Positions 52,675-63,992 of a stretch of DNA of 64,000 bases are shown here, one piece after another. Below the pieces are notes generated by a model. It saw only the letters and a list, made by a program, of their open reading frames with translations, had not been told where the DNA came from and searched no databases. The position numbers and the translations under genes were made by a program. This stretch comes from Porphyra umbilicalis (taxonomy: Eukaryota > Rhodophyta > Bangiophyceae > Bangiales > Bangiaceae): the NCBI GenBank assembly GCA_002049455.2, contig KV918993.1, positions 62,001-126,000 of the forward strand. The letters are read 5' to 3'. Position 1 is the stretch's first letter, and each line of letters opens with the position of its first letter.

Positions 52675-55527
52675 ATGGCCTACCCCGCCGCTCTGCATGT
52701 CCCTCCTGACTACGCATGTGCGTCTTCGTCCGATGGCGGTGCGTCGAGCGTCGACCCTGGCGAAGAAGCCATTGATATCGCGAGAGCGCGCGCCGGGGAC
52801 CGACGCGCGATAGCGCGGGTCGCGCCGCGCATCATCCGCAGGACGTTTCGGCTGTCGCGGCGCCGTCGCCGTTCTGCTGCTGCAGCTGTCATGAGGGCAA
52901 ACCGAGAGGCAGTGCGCCGTGCACAGCACGACCGGCATCTTCAGATTCGTCGTGGCGCAGCTCCGCTGCCCGTTGAGTGCGCCGACTCCGCTCAAGACGT
53001 CATTGCGCCGGCTGCCCACTGTGTTTGGGCGCCCCTGGCGCCAGTCCCAAGAGACCACGCCTGGCAAAGCCCTTCTCGCCACCAATTCGGGGGAAGCGGG
53101 GGCGGGTGCCGATGTTGCCATCGCACCTTCCGGCATTGAACCGCCCATCGACCCATCTGTCGATGTGCCGGAGCGTACGGCCGTTCAGCCGACCATGCTC
53201 CACGCAGTGCGACCTCCCCCTCGGATGACCAGCTATGCGACTGTCCGCCGATCGTGGCGGCGAGTCGAGGCCTCTTCGCGGGGCTTCGTCTTCCAGCACA
53301 CGGGGGATTCTTCTCGTGCCAAGGGCACGACGGCGCGTGGGCTCGACGAGCAAAGGAGTCGTCAACTGTCAGCTCTGACGGCAGCGACACCTCCGGGGAC
53401 GAAGCAAGCAGGACAGGGAAAGACTTTCACTCCCTTGCTGCGCGTACTCTCAGAGCCATGAACCGAGAAGCTCTTGCGTCTGTTGTGGCTGTGCTGTGTG
53501 CGGACGCTGTCGTGCTCCGTGTCGTGCGTCGTTTTCTCCGCGTGCGTCGGTCGGCCGTCCGTCATATGCTTGACCAGGCGGACGCCCGTCAGGCCGCCGC
53601 GCAAGAAGTCCAACGGGCGCGGACGAGCGCCGCTGCCCGACACTCGTCTCTGAAACGGCTAACGGGCGGCGCCTGCCTCGCGGCAGTGTTGGCGGCGGGT
53701 GCACTGGCAGAGTCCCAGGAATCTCCGTCTGACGTCACGCGTTGACCGGGCCTCGCCCGGTCGACCGACGTGGGCGCCCGTTCCAACCCGGCACTGTCCC
53801 CTATTGTGCTGACGCTTTGCGTGCAGGCGTCGCCGGTGCCCGCGCTGTCAGGATGGCTATGCGTGCTGCGGGGGGCGCTACTTTCCCGTCCGTGTCCCCA
53901 TTCTTCGGGACGCTGCTGGGATGCCACCCTCTGCGGCACAGTCAAGCGGCTGGTTCATCACGTGCAGACGTCGCTGCTGCCCCGAGGCTGGTCGACTCGG
54001 CGGACCGTCCCCGTGACGCGTTTCTCCGATTGTTCTGTCGGTTTTGCTTTGTGTACTGCTGCCGTATTCACGGCACGACTATGCGTGACACGCTCGTCGC
54101 GCCGTTCCCGTCGACACCCGTCGTTTTTCTATTGGATCCACGCCGAATGGAAACAGCGGCGGATGGCGGCGATTGCGATTTTGACGCCCAAGGCTCGGCG
54201 TCTGTTGGCGGGTCAGATGGTGGTCGTGCGCGTCGCGCCCGCGCCATGCATGCGGCAATTCGTGTCGCGGCCGGACCTTGCCGTGACTGCCGACTCGACC
54301 TCCGCAGCCGCGCGGCTGTTTTCGTGCACGGATGCCGCACGGAGGTTTGGACGGTCGAAGACGTCGAGCTCCTTCGCGCCGCAGTTCGTATTTTCCGGCC
54401 ATTTGATACGTGCCGCATGGCCCGTTTCGTTCCCAACTCGACTTGTCGCCGGGTGGCTGAGTACCTGGTGGACTGGGACTGGCCGGGCGCCTGGCGCGAG
54501 GAGCCCACAACACCGCGACCACCCCCCCGACGAGACGCTCTTCCGTCTCACCCCCCGGTGCTATCCCTCACCAACAACAGCCAAGAGTCGGTCGTGAAGA
54601 AATCTCCGCCCTTCATTCCGTGCTGGCATGTCGGGCCGTGCACGCGGTCCAGTTGCCAGTGCGTGGCAAATGACGTACCCTGTAGAAGCAGTGCGGGTGT
54701 GCTCGTACCCAGTGGGCGTCGAGGGTGCCTGTCTTCTGGAAGCCGGCGAGGCGGCGTCCACATCCATCCCCGCCGACGGCTGCGCGCCGACGGATGGGTC
54801 GCTGTTTTGCAGCAGGCGCATATCCTGCTCGTGTCCCTCGCCGTCGCGCTGTGAGACGGACGCGTGCCCTTGCTATGCCGCGGACCGTGAGTGCGACCCA
54901 GACGCGTGCATGATGTGCGGTGCCCACCTCCATCCCGCGTCAGACGTTGACGGGTTGACCACGGGATCAGTTGCCGCAGAGTCTCCCATGGCCCGATCCA
55001 CTGCGGCCGCGACTGGAGCCTATTGGCGCCTGATGCGGTCGCCGCGCCCGACCGACCTGGGTGTCATGCCAGGGCGTGGCGGTGGTGCGTCTCCGACCAG
55101 TCCGCCGATGGTTAGACGCTGTCGCAACATTCAAGTGCAAGTTGGGGCCCGAGTGCGCCTCGTGCTCGGCGTGTCTCGTGCTCACGGGCTTGGCGTCTTT
55201 GTCGCCGAAGCAGCTGGGGCCGGGACTTTGTGGGTGAATACGTCGGGGAGCTTGTTTCCGCCGCGGAGGGCACCGTCGCGGACGTGCTTACGACGCCGTG
55301 GGGGTGAGCTATCTCGCCACTCTGTCGCAGACAACCATCGTCGACGCCACTCGGGTTGGAAGCCGGACGAAGTTCATCAACCACAGCTCCGACTCGCCCA
55401 ACCTGGAGATGAAGTTCTCAGCATTGGTGGGACCATTCGTGCCGCTCTGTTCGCTGCGAGGGATTTGAGCGCCGGAGAGGAGGTGTTTTTTGACTACGGC
55501 TATGCTCTTGACTCATGGGTGCAGTGA
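52675..55527 (+). CDS. E(z): Enhancer-of-zeste-like H3K27 methyltransferase (PRC2), frame-disrupted
   Basis: The full E(z)/EZH order is recognisable. MCSS-like LRLFCRFCFVYCCRIHG (54027-54077). SANT2-like WTVEDVELLRAAVRIFRPFD, with CRMARFVPNSTC after it (54348-54450). CXC: PCWHVGPCTRSSCQCVANDV with the C that follows (54618-54683) and CSCPSPSRCETDACPCYAAD, RECDPDACMMCGAH (54829-54930). SET: GLGVFVAEAAGAGT, EYVGELVSAAEG, SYLATLSQTTIVDATRVG, TKFINHSSDSPNLEM, then DLSAGEEVFFDYGY. The catalytic-site NHS and GEE-FFDY motifs are present. As subunit of PRC2 the enzyme methylates histone H3 Lys27 in the nucleus. The domains lie in alternating frames (switches near 53000-53260, 53742, 54690-54830, 55228, 55290 and 55425), with a degraded first CXC lobe. 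Either several sequencing indels, or a pseudogene. GT-AG introns at every switch seem unlikely because conserved motifs run right up to the junctions. The N-terminal third (EED-binding region) is not recognisable. Confidence 0.78.
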
Positions 55528-58500
55528 TAAGCCAGGGAGTGACAGAAGGGCATTTTCCTCTCTGTTTGTGCGTGTTCAAGTCAGATGGGTGGTCCAGCTC
55601 CGGGCGTCTCGTCGTCCCGCGGGCTTGCGCAGGGCGAACCTCCATCCCTTGATTCTCCTCCAATGCGTTTAAGGAGGCAGCGCGACAGGGCCTCATCCGG
55701 GGCGTCAGCGCGTCGAGCTGCCACCCCGGCACCGGCGCGCCCTTCGGGGACAGTAGCCCGCCGTAGCCGCACTTGCTGCTGCCGCAGCCGCAGCCGCCGG
55801 AGGTGTCGGCAGGAGACACCGCAGCTGGCGCCTCCCCGGCCGAAACCAGCCTGGGCGGGAGCCCGTTGTGGCGCTGACTGCTGCTCGCTGCTCCCGGCGG
55901 CGGCCCCGGCTGACAGGACTGCTGTGAGATGGACGGAGTCGGGAGAGCACGGTTGGAGTGTTTGTTTGTTTGCTTGGGCCTCCATATACCGACCCCCCCA
56001 TCGTCGTCCCCGCCCACCACGCGACCGTCAAGTCTGGGTCGGCAGTCCGTCCAGCAGCAGCCGCACGAAGGCGACGCGCTCGGTCACGTCCGAGGTGGCC
56101 GATTCCCCAGCGCTGCCGCCCGCCGCCGGTCGGCGGCAGCCGTGCAGCCCGCCGCTGCCGCCGGGTCGTCGTCGGTGCCCTCCCTCCCCCCGTCGGCTGT
56201 GCCACCGTGGAAGGGCAACGCCGCCGCCGGCCGCCGCCATGCCGCGGGGGAGGCGAGCGTGGACGGCATCGCGCCTCTGTGCCAGCGCCGCCTTCGAGGC
56301 CCGCCAGCCGCCGTGGGAGGTCGAGCACGAGCTAACATCTCCGTCGCCGCCGTACCCGCCGACCCGGCAGAGCTGCCGTCGCTCCCACCTGCAATCGTGC
56401 CGCCGACGCCCGCATCGCCGCCATTCCCTCCGCCCCACCGGTGATGCCCGAACCGCCGTCACCTCCATTCCCACCAGCACCCCCGTCGCCATTGTCGTCC
56501 CCGCCGCCGCCGCCGGTGTCGTGACCATTTTCCGTGCCGCCACCTGCGCGAATGCCGTCCCCGCCATTGCTACCATGCCCATCGGGCCCGCCGACCCGGC
56601 AGAGGCGCCGTCGCTCCCCCCCTGCACCCGTGCCGCCGACGCCCGCATCACCGCCATTCCCTCCCCCCCCTCGGTGTCGCGCGAACCGCCGTCACCTCCA
56701 TTCCCACCGGTACCTCGTCGCCACTGTCATCCATTCCCACCGGTACCCTCGTCGCCACTGTCGTCCCCGCCGCAGCCGCCGGCGCCGTCACCATTTTCCC
56801 TGCCGTCACCTGCGCGAATGCCGTCCCCGCCACTGCCACCACTCCCATTGGGCCCGCCGTCGCCGGCATCCATGCCGTCCGAGCCTCCAATGCCGCCCAC
56901 ATAGCCAGACCCGCCGTTACCGCCCTTCGCGTCGGCGTTTGGCGCATACGGATCCCCCGCGCCCGGGTTGCCGACGTCGCCACCGGTGCCGCCCGCGTCC
57001 GACCCGTTGCCGCTGCCACCGTCACCACTGGGCCCGCCGTCCCCCCCTTCGCCCCCAGATGGACCCGTCCCGCCGGCGTCACCCGATCTGGCCGGCCCTT
57101 CATCACGGCGCCCTTCAGGTTGCCCCCTTTCCCGGCAACACCGTTGTCCCCCCCGCCGGCACCGTCGCCCGACATGCTGCCCCTCGCCCGTCGTCACCGC
57201 CAGCATCTCCGGTGCCCAAGAGGAAGCCGGTCTTCCCCGACGTGGAGCCGTCACCGCCATTTCCACTGCGTCAACCGTCCCCGCCCGCGCAGGGCAAGTC
57301 CCCGCCGGCCGCCGACTCCTCAATGTCACCGTCGTCGCCCGGTCCACCGTCGCCGCTCTGGGGACTGCTGCCGCCATTACTGCCGTCGGCACCGTCCCTC
57401 CCAGGTCCACTCGAAGCGCCCCCCCCGACGGGCGCACCGCTCCCCACGGCCTTGCCGTCGCCCCCCTTATTTTCGTTACCAGGGTTGCCCCAATCCTCAT
57501 CCTGCCCTGCTGCCACACGCCCCACACGGGTGCTGGTCGGACGGTGCGCTGCCGCCGCCGCCGCCGCCGTGGACGACGGCGGCGGTGGAGCCGGTGTCAG
57601 CATCGCCGGCAATTCCGCGTGGCCTCTCGCGACCACCACCTCCGGGGCGCCCACCCGCCGGGCCGCAACGACAGTTTCTGCGTCCCCTGGCACATTGTCC
57701 TCACACATCCGGGCGCACGTACGAGTGGTGGCCGGTGGCGCAGCAAAGTCGATGTCTGTCGCCCGGCCGCGAAGGAGCCAACAGGATGGCTGGGTTGCAG
57801 CTACTGCCGCCGCCGTTGCAACGAGCGGCGCAGGCCCCGTTGCCGCCGCCGCCGCCCGTGCCGGAGCTGCCAACGCTGCCCAAGCTGTCACCTCCAGCAG
57901 CAGATACAGCCGCCGTCACGCACGGTGTGCGTGGCAGCACGTCTTTGCGGCAGCTGCCGGTTGCAGTGGCCGCGCATTCTTTCGCCTTTGCCGTCGGAAT
58001 GGCCCGCTCGTGCTGCACGCGGCAGGGCTGGCACCACGGCAGAGTCATTGGTGCCGCCGCCGCCGCACCCGGCGACACGGTCCCCGCTGCTGATGCCGCA
58101 GTCTGTGCCGTCGCCGGTGCCGCTTCAGGCCCCGCCGCTTCCTGTGCGGGAGCTGGTGGTGATGCCGCCGCCAGCGCAGCCAAGTTTCGCGTCGAGAAGG
58201 GACAGGGACCATGCGCCCGGCGGAGGAGGGTGCCCCAGATTGTTGTTTGCAGACGCCGCCGCCACCACAGCCGCTGGTACCGCTGCGACTGCCGTTGGTG
58301 GCTCCGGCAGTGTCGGCAGTGACATCCTTTGTCGCGCACGGCGGGAATGGGAGCCCGGCGTGGGGGCAGGAGCCGCTGCTGCTGCCACCGCCACAGGGCA
58401 CCCCCACCAGTGTCGCCGACACAGTCGCGCGCGTTGTCCATGTCCACCATCGCTGTGTTCGAGGACGGCAGCAGCGTGACGTGGCGCCTGCTCACGTCGT

Positions 58501-59714
58501 CGCTGCTTCGGCCGCTGCTCCCGCCGCTGCCGCCGCGGCTGCTGCCGCCGCTGCGGCGGCGGCCGCCGCCGGCGGTGCTGGAAGCGACCAATCTGGCCAC
58601 ACCCGGCACGGGCGGATTTCCAGACGTACGGGCTTCTGCGCCGCCACCGCCACCGCTGGAGCCGCTACCGCCGCAGTGGTTTGCAACGGAGCCGGCGCCG
58701 CTTTATCCGCCGCCGCAGTCACCGCCGCCGCCGCCGCAACCGCCGCCGGCGCCGCCGGCGCCGCCGGCGCCGCCGCTGGCGTCGGCAGAGGCAACGCCTG
58801 TCGCGCCCGGCAAGGGCAGGAGCCCTGCGTTGTGACAGCTGCCGACGCCTCCACGGCCGCCGCCGCCGCTGTTGGCGTCGGTGTCGGCAGACGCCGCCTT
58901 CGCCGCGCTTCCCCGCGGGGGCCGTCGCGCGAAGCATGCCACCGCGAGATGGGCGTGTTGGTGCGCGTGCCGACCCTGTGCGGCGTTTCAGCGTCCGAAA
59001 AGGTCTTTGAGATGCACTGTGACCCCGCCACTCATGGGCGAGCTGCGGCCGTGGATGACGGGACCGACCAATGGAACGCGTGCGTTTATGCTCTTGGTGC
59101 CGGCGACTGCATTCACCGTGTCATGCAACATCTTGTGTCTGGAAGGCAGATACGTGAACATGCGAGCGAGCACGACCCACCTGCTCGTGAGTTTTCTCGA
59201 TTTCCAGTGCACACTGAGCGGGTGCAGACCAACGCGACACTGTCGCAAGCCCTCATGACCTGTAAAATAGCATCTTCCATGGAAAAGACAAAGTTGCCGT
59301 TTCATGTGTATCCGAATACCTCTTTAAGACAGCGACATCCCAGTCGGGCTCTGGTCCAGTCTCACAAGCGTGCCAATGAGCATGCGCTGTGGCAAACATC
59401 TGATTCAAACGACGTGCTTCCATTGGCAAGCACGATTCGGGTACGCCTTGCATGCACAGGCAACCCAGAGCCTCAGACACGGATGTTTCTGGTCCAACAT
59501 GTGCTGAGACATGCGCCGTGTGAGCAGGGCCTGAAACAGAATTCGCACCGGTTCGCACGGACGGGACCGGATCGGCGTGATCGGTTTGAAGGGCGGCTCC
59601 GCCATGGTAGTGTGTCGGCTGCCAAGCATCCACATCTGTCCCTCTCTGTTCTGGTTCTGACTTGTCCGCTGTCTCTGCGAGTCGGCGAGTGTGGTTGAGC
59701 CGGGCTGTGAGAGC
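55528..59714. other. 4.2-kb low-complexity tract between the two PRC2 genes
   Basis: 56340-56880 contains imperfect long repeats (about 200 bases each, with CCGCCACCTGCGCGAATGCC-type and CATTCCC(A/T)CC-type pieces). 56560-57500 reads as Pro/Ser-rich on plus (PSPPFPPVPSSPLSSPP) and Gly-rich on minus (GGNGGSGYVGGIGGSDGMDA), with the minus frame also broken near 57240. 57500-58900 is dominated by GCC/GCA triplets. 58950-59700 is more ordinary, but its open frames have no motif. No WD40 (EED-like) pattern was found. Confidence 0.45.
56340..56880. repeat. Imperfect tandem duplication, unit about 220 bp
   Basis: 56400-56560, 56630-56720 and 56740-56860 share GACGCCCGCATC(G/A)CCGCC, AACCGCCGTCACCTCCATTC and CCGCCACC/CTGCGCGAATGCC segments in the same order, with deletions between copies. 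Confidence 0.65.
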
Positions 59715-61920
59715 ATGTCTCGTCGGCGGGCTTCCGTACCCATGTCGGCATCCCCTCCTGGGCCCGCCTCCTTGCCGCCTCTGCCATTTGAGATCCGCTT
59801 AACCCCCCCTTTGTCCGTCACGATGCATCCCCCACCCCCCCTGGGGTTCAACCGCTCATCTTGTCTTTGGAGGTCACAGTACTCGCCGGACGTGATCATG
59901 GTGCCGATGCTGCGCGCAACCCTCGTGGGGGGCGCACCAGGCGCTCGAGGACTCGGGACTTGTCTTCTCACATGGGTGCAGGACCCGCCGCCGCCGAGCC
60001 CGGTGCGCTATATATCGCGCTGGTTTGTGAGACTCCCTCTGTGGTGGGGCCGCTTCAGACGCTGATTTCCGTCGCACCCGCGCTTGTCGGTCAAGTTGTT
60101 TCGATTGACGTACGTCCTGGGATTGCGGCGGTATTGCATCATGAGGAGCGCCAGTCGGCCGCTACCGCAGCGGCCGGCCTTGCTGGAGCTATGGGGCGTT
60201 CCGCGGCGCCGAAGCCTTTGGCACCCTATCCCCGTCTTCTACTGCGCGTCGTGCAGCGCAGCGGCGATGGACGTCGCGCCGAGGCCGCCGCCGGTTTCGA
60301 ACACGCGCTGCACGAGGAAGGCAAGTGGGCTGGTGTATGCGCACGCGGCGGAGGCACCATTGCTCTTGGCGACACATTAAATGAGTGGCGGCTGCAGTTG
60401 TCGTGGGTGGGCGGCGTTCCCCCACTCGATGTATTGTCTTCGTACGCTATTTTCCTCGGCCGCCCGGGGCATCTGGCTGCAGTCCCTGCGATGGCGTCGG
60501 CAGCTGCCGAGACGGCGGCGGCCGCTGAAGCGCTCGTTCTGGCGGCACTTCCCGCCTCGCATGGTCGTACAAGGGCCCCGTGCGAGGCGTGTGCAGCTTC
60601 TCCTGCAGCTGTGCTGTTCTCTCTTCCTTCTGCTGGCTCTGGCGACGTGCCGGCCATGCCTGCCATGCCGCAAACGAATGCCGGGGGGAGGAGTTGGTTG
60701 GTGGGACGCGGGGCTTTGCAGCCATCGGCCGGCCGGCAACGGCTCCCTCTGACGTTGAGTACCTGGAACATCGGCCAGGTCGAATGACGCAGCTCTTTCG
60801 CCGGCATACACGGCAGGACGCCCGGTGTCCGCTGTGTCACCTCGATGGCGTGTCTGTCAGTGGCCTGCTCGAACATTTCCACGCTCTCCACACCGACGTC
60901 AACGTCGAGTTCTTCCGTGCTGTGTCGGCCGCAGATCTGGGAGGGGCGGCATCCAGCCGTGGCGGAAGCAGCGGCTGGGACCGCTACCTGGCCAACGTTC
61001 GCTGGTTGTCCACCCCAATGCCTTTGCCAGGCATTTTTGGGTTGACCGGTTGCGTCACACCGTCCGGTGGGGCTGTGCAGCCCTCCGCCCGCCTGCGACC
61101 CACACGGGACGCCATTGCTTCCGCCGATGTGCACCCCGCTGGGCGCGCTGCCTCGTCTCCGCAGCTGCGCGTCGATGGAGGCGCCGTTCGCCCCGTTGGG
61201 GGGCTGCGTGATCGAAGCGGGGCCGGGTCGGCGACGGCTACAGCCGCCTTTCTCCGTGGGAAGCGGTCCTGTATTTGTCACCCGCTGGCGCCCGGGGCGT
61301 GTCGCCGATGGCCGAGGATGTCGCCGCGGTCGAGCGACAAACGGGCTGCGCATCGGACACTGGCTTCTGCAAGCGCCGGTCGAGAGTACTTCCACACGGG
61401 CACCCTCGCCCCTCTTACTGTCAAGCAGTCCCCGCATGCCGAGCTGTCTTCTGACTCCGAGGACGACGTCAACGAGGATTGGCTTCACTCGATGGACGCG
61501 GCACGCCTAGAGGCCCTCGAGTTGCCGGCGCATGACGTGTTGTTCATGGCTTTGTGGACAGGGTACGTGGACGCGGTACCATCGTGGGGTGACAGAGGCG
61601 CGGCGTTCTTGCTCGGCAGCTTTTTTGTCGCGCGTCGCCGTACCATCCTGGAAACAGGGTTGCTGGCTCAGGCCGTGGCTCATGTTGAGGTGATGTACAC
61701 TCATGGGCTTTTGGACGTTGACGCTGCAGCCCAAGCCGTCGGTGTATTGACGGACCGGTCGAGCCCGGACGTGCTCCGTGGCGGCAGTTCTGCCGGCGCC
61801 GCGAACGGTCTAGATCCTGCGGAGGCCGTCGTTGCTGCCGCCGCCGGTGTGGCGGCGTCGGACGCGCGCGCGGCAGCTGCGGAACCTGCTGGTGAGGGCG
61901 ATCGCCAAGCGAGGCAGTAG
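59715..61920 (+). CDS. SUZ12: SUZ12/Su(z)12-like PRC2 subunit with zinc finger and VEFS box (two frame changes)
   Basis: ATG at 59715 (MSRRRASVPMSASPPGP). The frame changes once at the C run 59829-59846 and again near 60780; from there one frame runs to TAG at 61918. Zinc finger: CPLCHLDGVSVSGLLEHFHA then LHTD (Cys at 60826 and 60835, His at 60874 and 60889), matching the single C2H2 finger of Su(z)12/EMF2/VRN2. VEFS box: ELSSDSEDDVNEDWLHSMDA (61441-61500), LEALELPAHDVLFMALWTGY, a Cys-less middle, FVARRRTILETGLLAQAVAH and VEVMYTHGLL. This matches the 'DSEdE...eWl........ef.d....eK..m.lWN.fv' and C-terminal helices that hold E(z). SUZ12 is required for PRC2 activity. The N-terminal part (LYIALVCETPSVVGPLQTLI and following) is weakly conserved. 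Total about 730 aa, usual for the family. Frame changes at or near homopolymers suggest sequencing indels. Confidence 0.78.
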
Positions 61921-62778
61921 AACCGCTTGGTCGCCTCACTCTCACGTTGCTCGTGGCTGTTTTCCAGTACGCTGGTGGCTGGGCGGGTAGTCGTACACGC
62001 GATGACGGTGGAGCGCAGGTTGTGGTGTGTCGCACACGAATGCGTACTTTTTTTTTTGCGCGGTCTGTTTTCCATTCCCTCTTGCAGCAGCATCGTCCGG
62101 AGCGCCGAGCGCCACCGTGGAGGTCGCAGTGGCCTGCGCAGTCCACAGCCTGCGGCGACGGCGATGGCGCCATCCCGCATCGGCGGCGGGCGGCTTGCCA
62201 CCGCAGCTGGCAGACAGTGGCCGGAGAAGCACGACCAACACCACAGCCGCCTGCGTTCGAGCTTTCGGGGCAGCACAATGCGCACGGGGCTGTCGGCGGC
62301 GACGACCGCGACGGGGAGAGGCCTGAGCAGCACCTGTGAAGAGGAGGAAGGGGGGGGGGCGGGTGGTCCAAGGACCGTGCCGCCGACGCGGGCGCCAAGG
62401 GCGGCGAGGGGTGCCGGGGGGGGGGGAGGGGGGGCAGGAGGGGCGGTGGGACCGTCTCTGGCCGTGGCGCCCGGAAGACCACCACGCGACGGTCGTGCGG
62501 CTGCAGGTCGTCTCCGTCGTGGCGCCCGCGGCGGGCGGCGGCGGCGGCGGCACAGACGGCACGCGCACGGCGGGCACCTCCCGCACCATCACCTCGGTTC
62601 CGGTAGCGCCGGCGGCGGCGGCGGGCGCGGCGTCGGCGGTACCGGCGGCGGCACCCTCCCCAGCCGCCGTCGCGCCCAAAATCGCGACGGTCATGGTTTT
62701 TGCAGCGCGCCACGGCGGGGACCTCCCCTTTACGGTCGTGCCGCCCGCCGAGGCGGCGGGCGCCGCCGGCGCCATCGA
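61921..62778. other. Between SUZ12-like gene and ATPase remnant
   Basis: Ordinary sequence to about 62100, then very GC-rich. It could include the N-terminus of the ATPase gene, but no GMxCxxC metal-binding motif was found. A G run at 62351-62446 may hide frame changes. Confidence 0.4.
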
Positions 62779-63992
62779 CGCCGAACACGCGCTGCGCGCG
62801 GAACGGCGCTCGTACCGCACCCGCTTCCTCTTTTGACCGTCTTTTCGGCGCCTCTTTCTTCTGACCATGGTCGTGCGCACATCCCCGCCGCGCAAGAGCG
62901 GCTGCGGGAGAGCGTCACCGACGCGGCGGCGCTGCCGCTCATTGACGTCCTCGCATGGGTGCTCGTCACGCCCGTGCAGTTTGTTGCGGCGGCAGGGCTT
63001 TTACCGGGGCGCGTGTTACGCGGCGAAAAAGGGGCGGTCGACGATGGACACGCTCAGCACGCTCGGAACGAGCATTGCGTAGGGCTTTTCGGTCGTTGTC
63101 GTCGTCCGCAACGTCGTGGGCTCGGTGCGAGTTGACGGCGGCGGCGGCGACGGCGACAGCGGCGAAGGTGACAACGGTGGTGCGGTTGTGACCGCCGAGG
63201 GGCGATGCTCACGGGGGAGGTGCGGCCGGTGGCCGTGGCGCCCGGCGACGATGTGTATGGGAGCACCCTCAACGAGTCTTTGCTCACGGGGGAGGCGCGG
63301 CCGGTGGCCAAAGCGCGCGGCGATGATGTGTATGGGGGCACCCGCAACGCCAGGCGCGGGATGGCGGCGGTGCGCGCCACCGCCGTTGGCGTCGACGCGG
63401 CGCTCTCCCAGCATCATGTGCCTCTTCGACGATGCGCAGACGGCGCGCGCGCCGATCGGGGCGTTTTCCGACCGCGTCAGCGGCGTCTTTGTCCCCGTCG
63501 TTGTCGCCATCGTCGTTGCCATCTTTGCGGTATGGTTCGGGCTCGCCGCCGGTGGTGTGGTGCCGGACTGCCGGACGTTCTTTGAGGGCGCCTCGGGCGC
63601 CCCAGCGCCCCCCCGTCCCCCTCCCCCGCCATGGCGCTGACGGCCAGCCGGGTGCACTCCGGCAAGGTCGTGACGGCCACGCTCGGCGACGGCACCGCCT
63701 TCGCCGTCGGCTCCCGAACCTTTTTCACCGAAACGAACGGGTGGGCGACGGCATCAATGACGCGCCCGCGCTCACCGCCGCAGTGTGGGCGTTGCGATGG
63801 GCGGCGGCACCGCCGCCGCCGCCGAATCGGCGGGCGTCGACCTCGTGCGCACCCGCCTCGTCGACGCAATTGTGATGGTCGACCTCGCGTCCGCCGCCTG
63901 TCCGCCGTCGCCATGGCCGCTGGCAGCATGTGTGTCGTCGGCTTGAGTTGACGCTGAGGCTGTACCGACCGCCGACAATCAAGGAGCTGTGA
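62779..63992 (+). pseudogene. P1B-type (copper) ATPase with internal deletions
   Basis: Ordered fragments of a CopA/RAN1-like heavy-metal pump. HALRAERRSYRTRFLF (first helix entry). PLIDVLAWVLVTPVQFV continued in another frame by GFYRGACYAAKKGRSTMDTL and STLGTS (helices 3-4). LNESLLTGEARPVAKARGDD with VYGGT (actuator domain TGE; 63262-63345), preceded by a partial tandem copy of the same segment (63205-63260). RATAVGVDAALSQ. DDAQTARAPIGAFSDRVSGV with FVPVVVAIVVAI. GKVVTATLGDGTAFAVGSRT (N domain end). GDGINDAPAL (hinge). AMAAGSMCVV and LTLRLYRPPTIKEL (C-terminus). The CPC helix, the DKTG phosphorylation site and most of the nucleotide domain are absent. The span is about 1.2 kb where an intact pump from this point needs about 1.9-2 kb. 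Several frame changes. Not functional as read. Confidence 0.75.
63205..63330 (+). repeat. Tandem duplication of the actuator-domain segment
   Basis: Two copies about 78 bases apart: TGCTCACGGGGGAGGTGCGG...GATGTGTATGGGAGCACC and TGCTCACGGGGGAGGCGCGG...GATGTGTATGGGGGCACC. Both encode LTGE(V/A)RPVA(V/K)A(P/R)GDDVYG. Confidence 0.8.

Noticed and set aside
56727-57527. PE_PGRS-like Gly-rich protein, which would suggest a mycobacterial sequence
   Set aside because: Neighbouring genes (PRC2, GINS) are strictly eukaryotic; Gly-rich frames arise here from GGC repeats.
57701-58609. Cys-rich minus-strand segment (CHCRHCRSHQR) resembling a 4CXXC zinc finger
   Set aside because: The Cys come from TGC in GC-rich repeats, spacing does not fit the family, and overlapping frames show similar Cys clusters.
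55528-59714. Search for an EED/ESC WD40 gene between the two PRC2 genes
   Set aside because: No GH...D...W-D repeat pattern in any frame; only low-complexity sequence.
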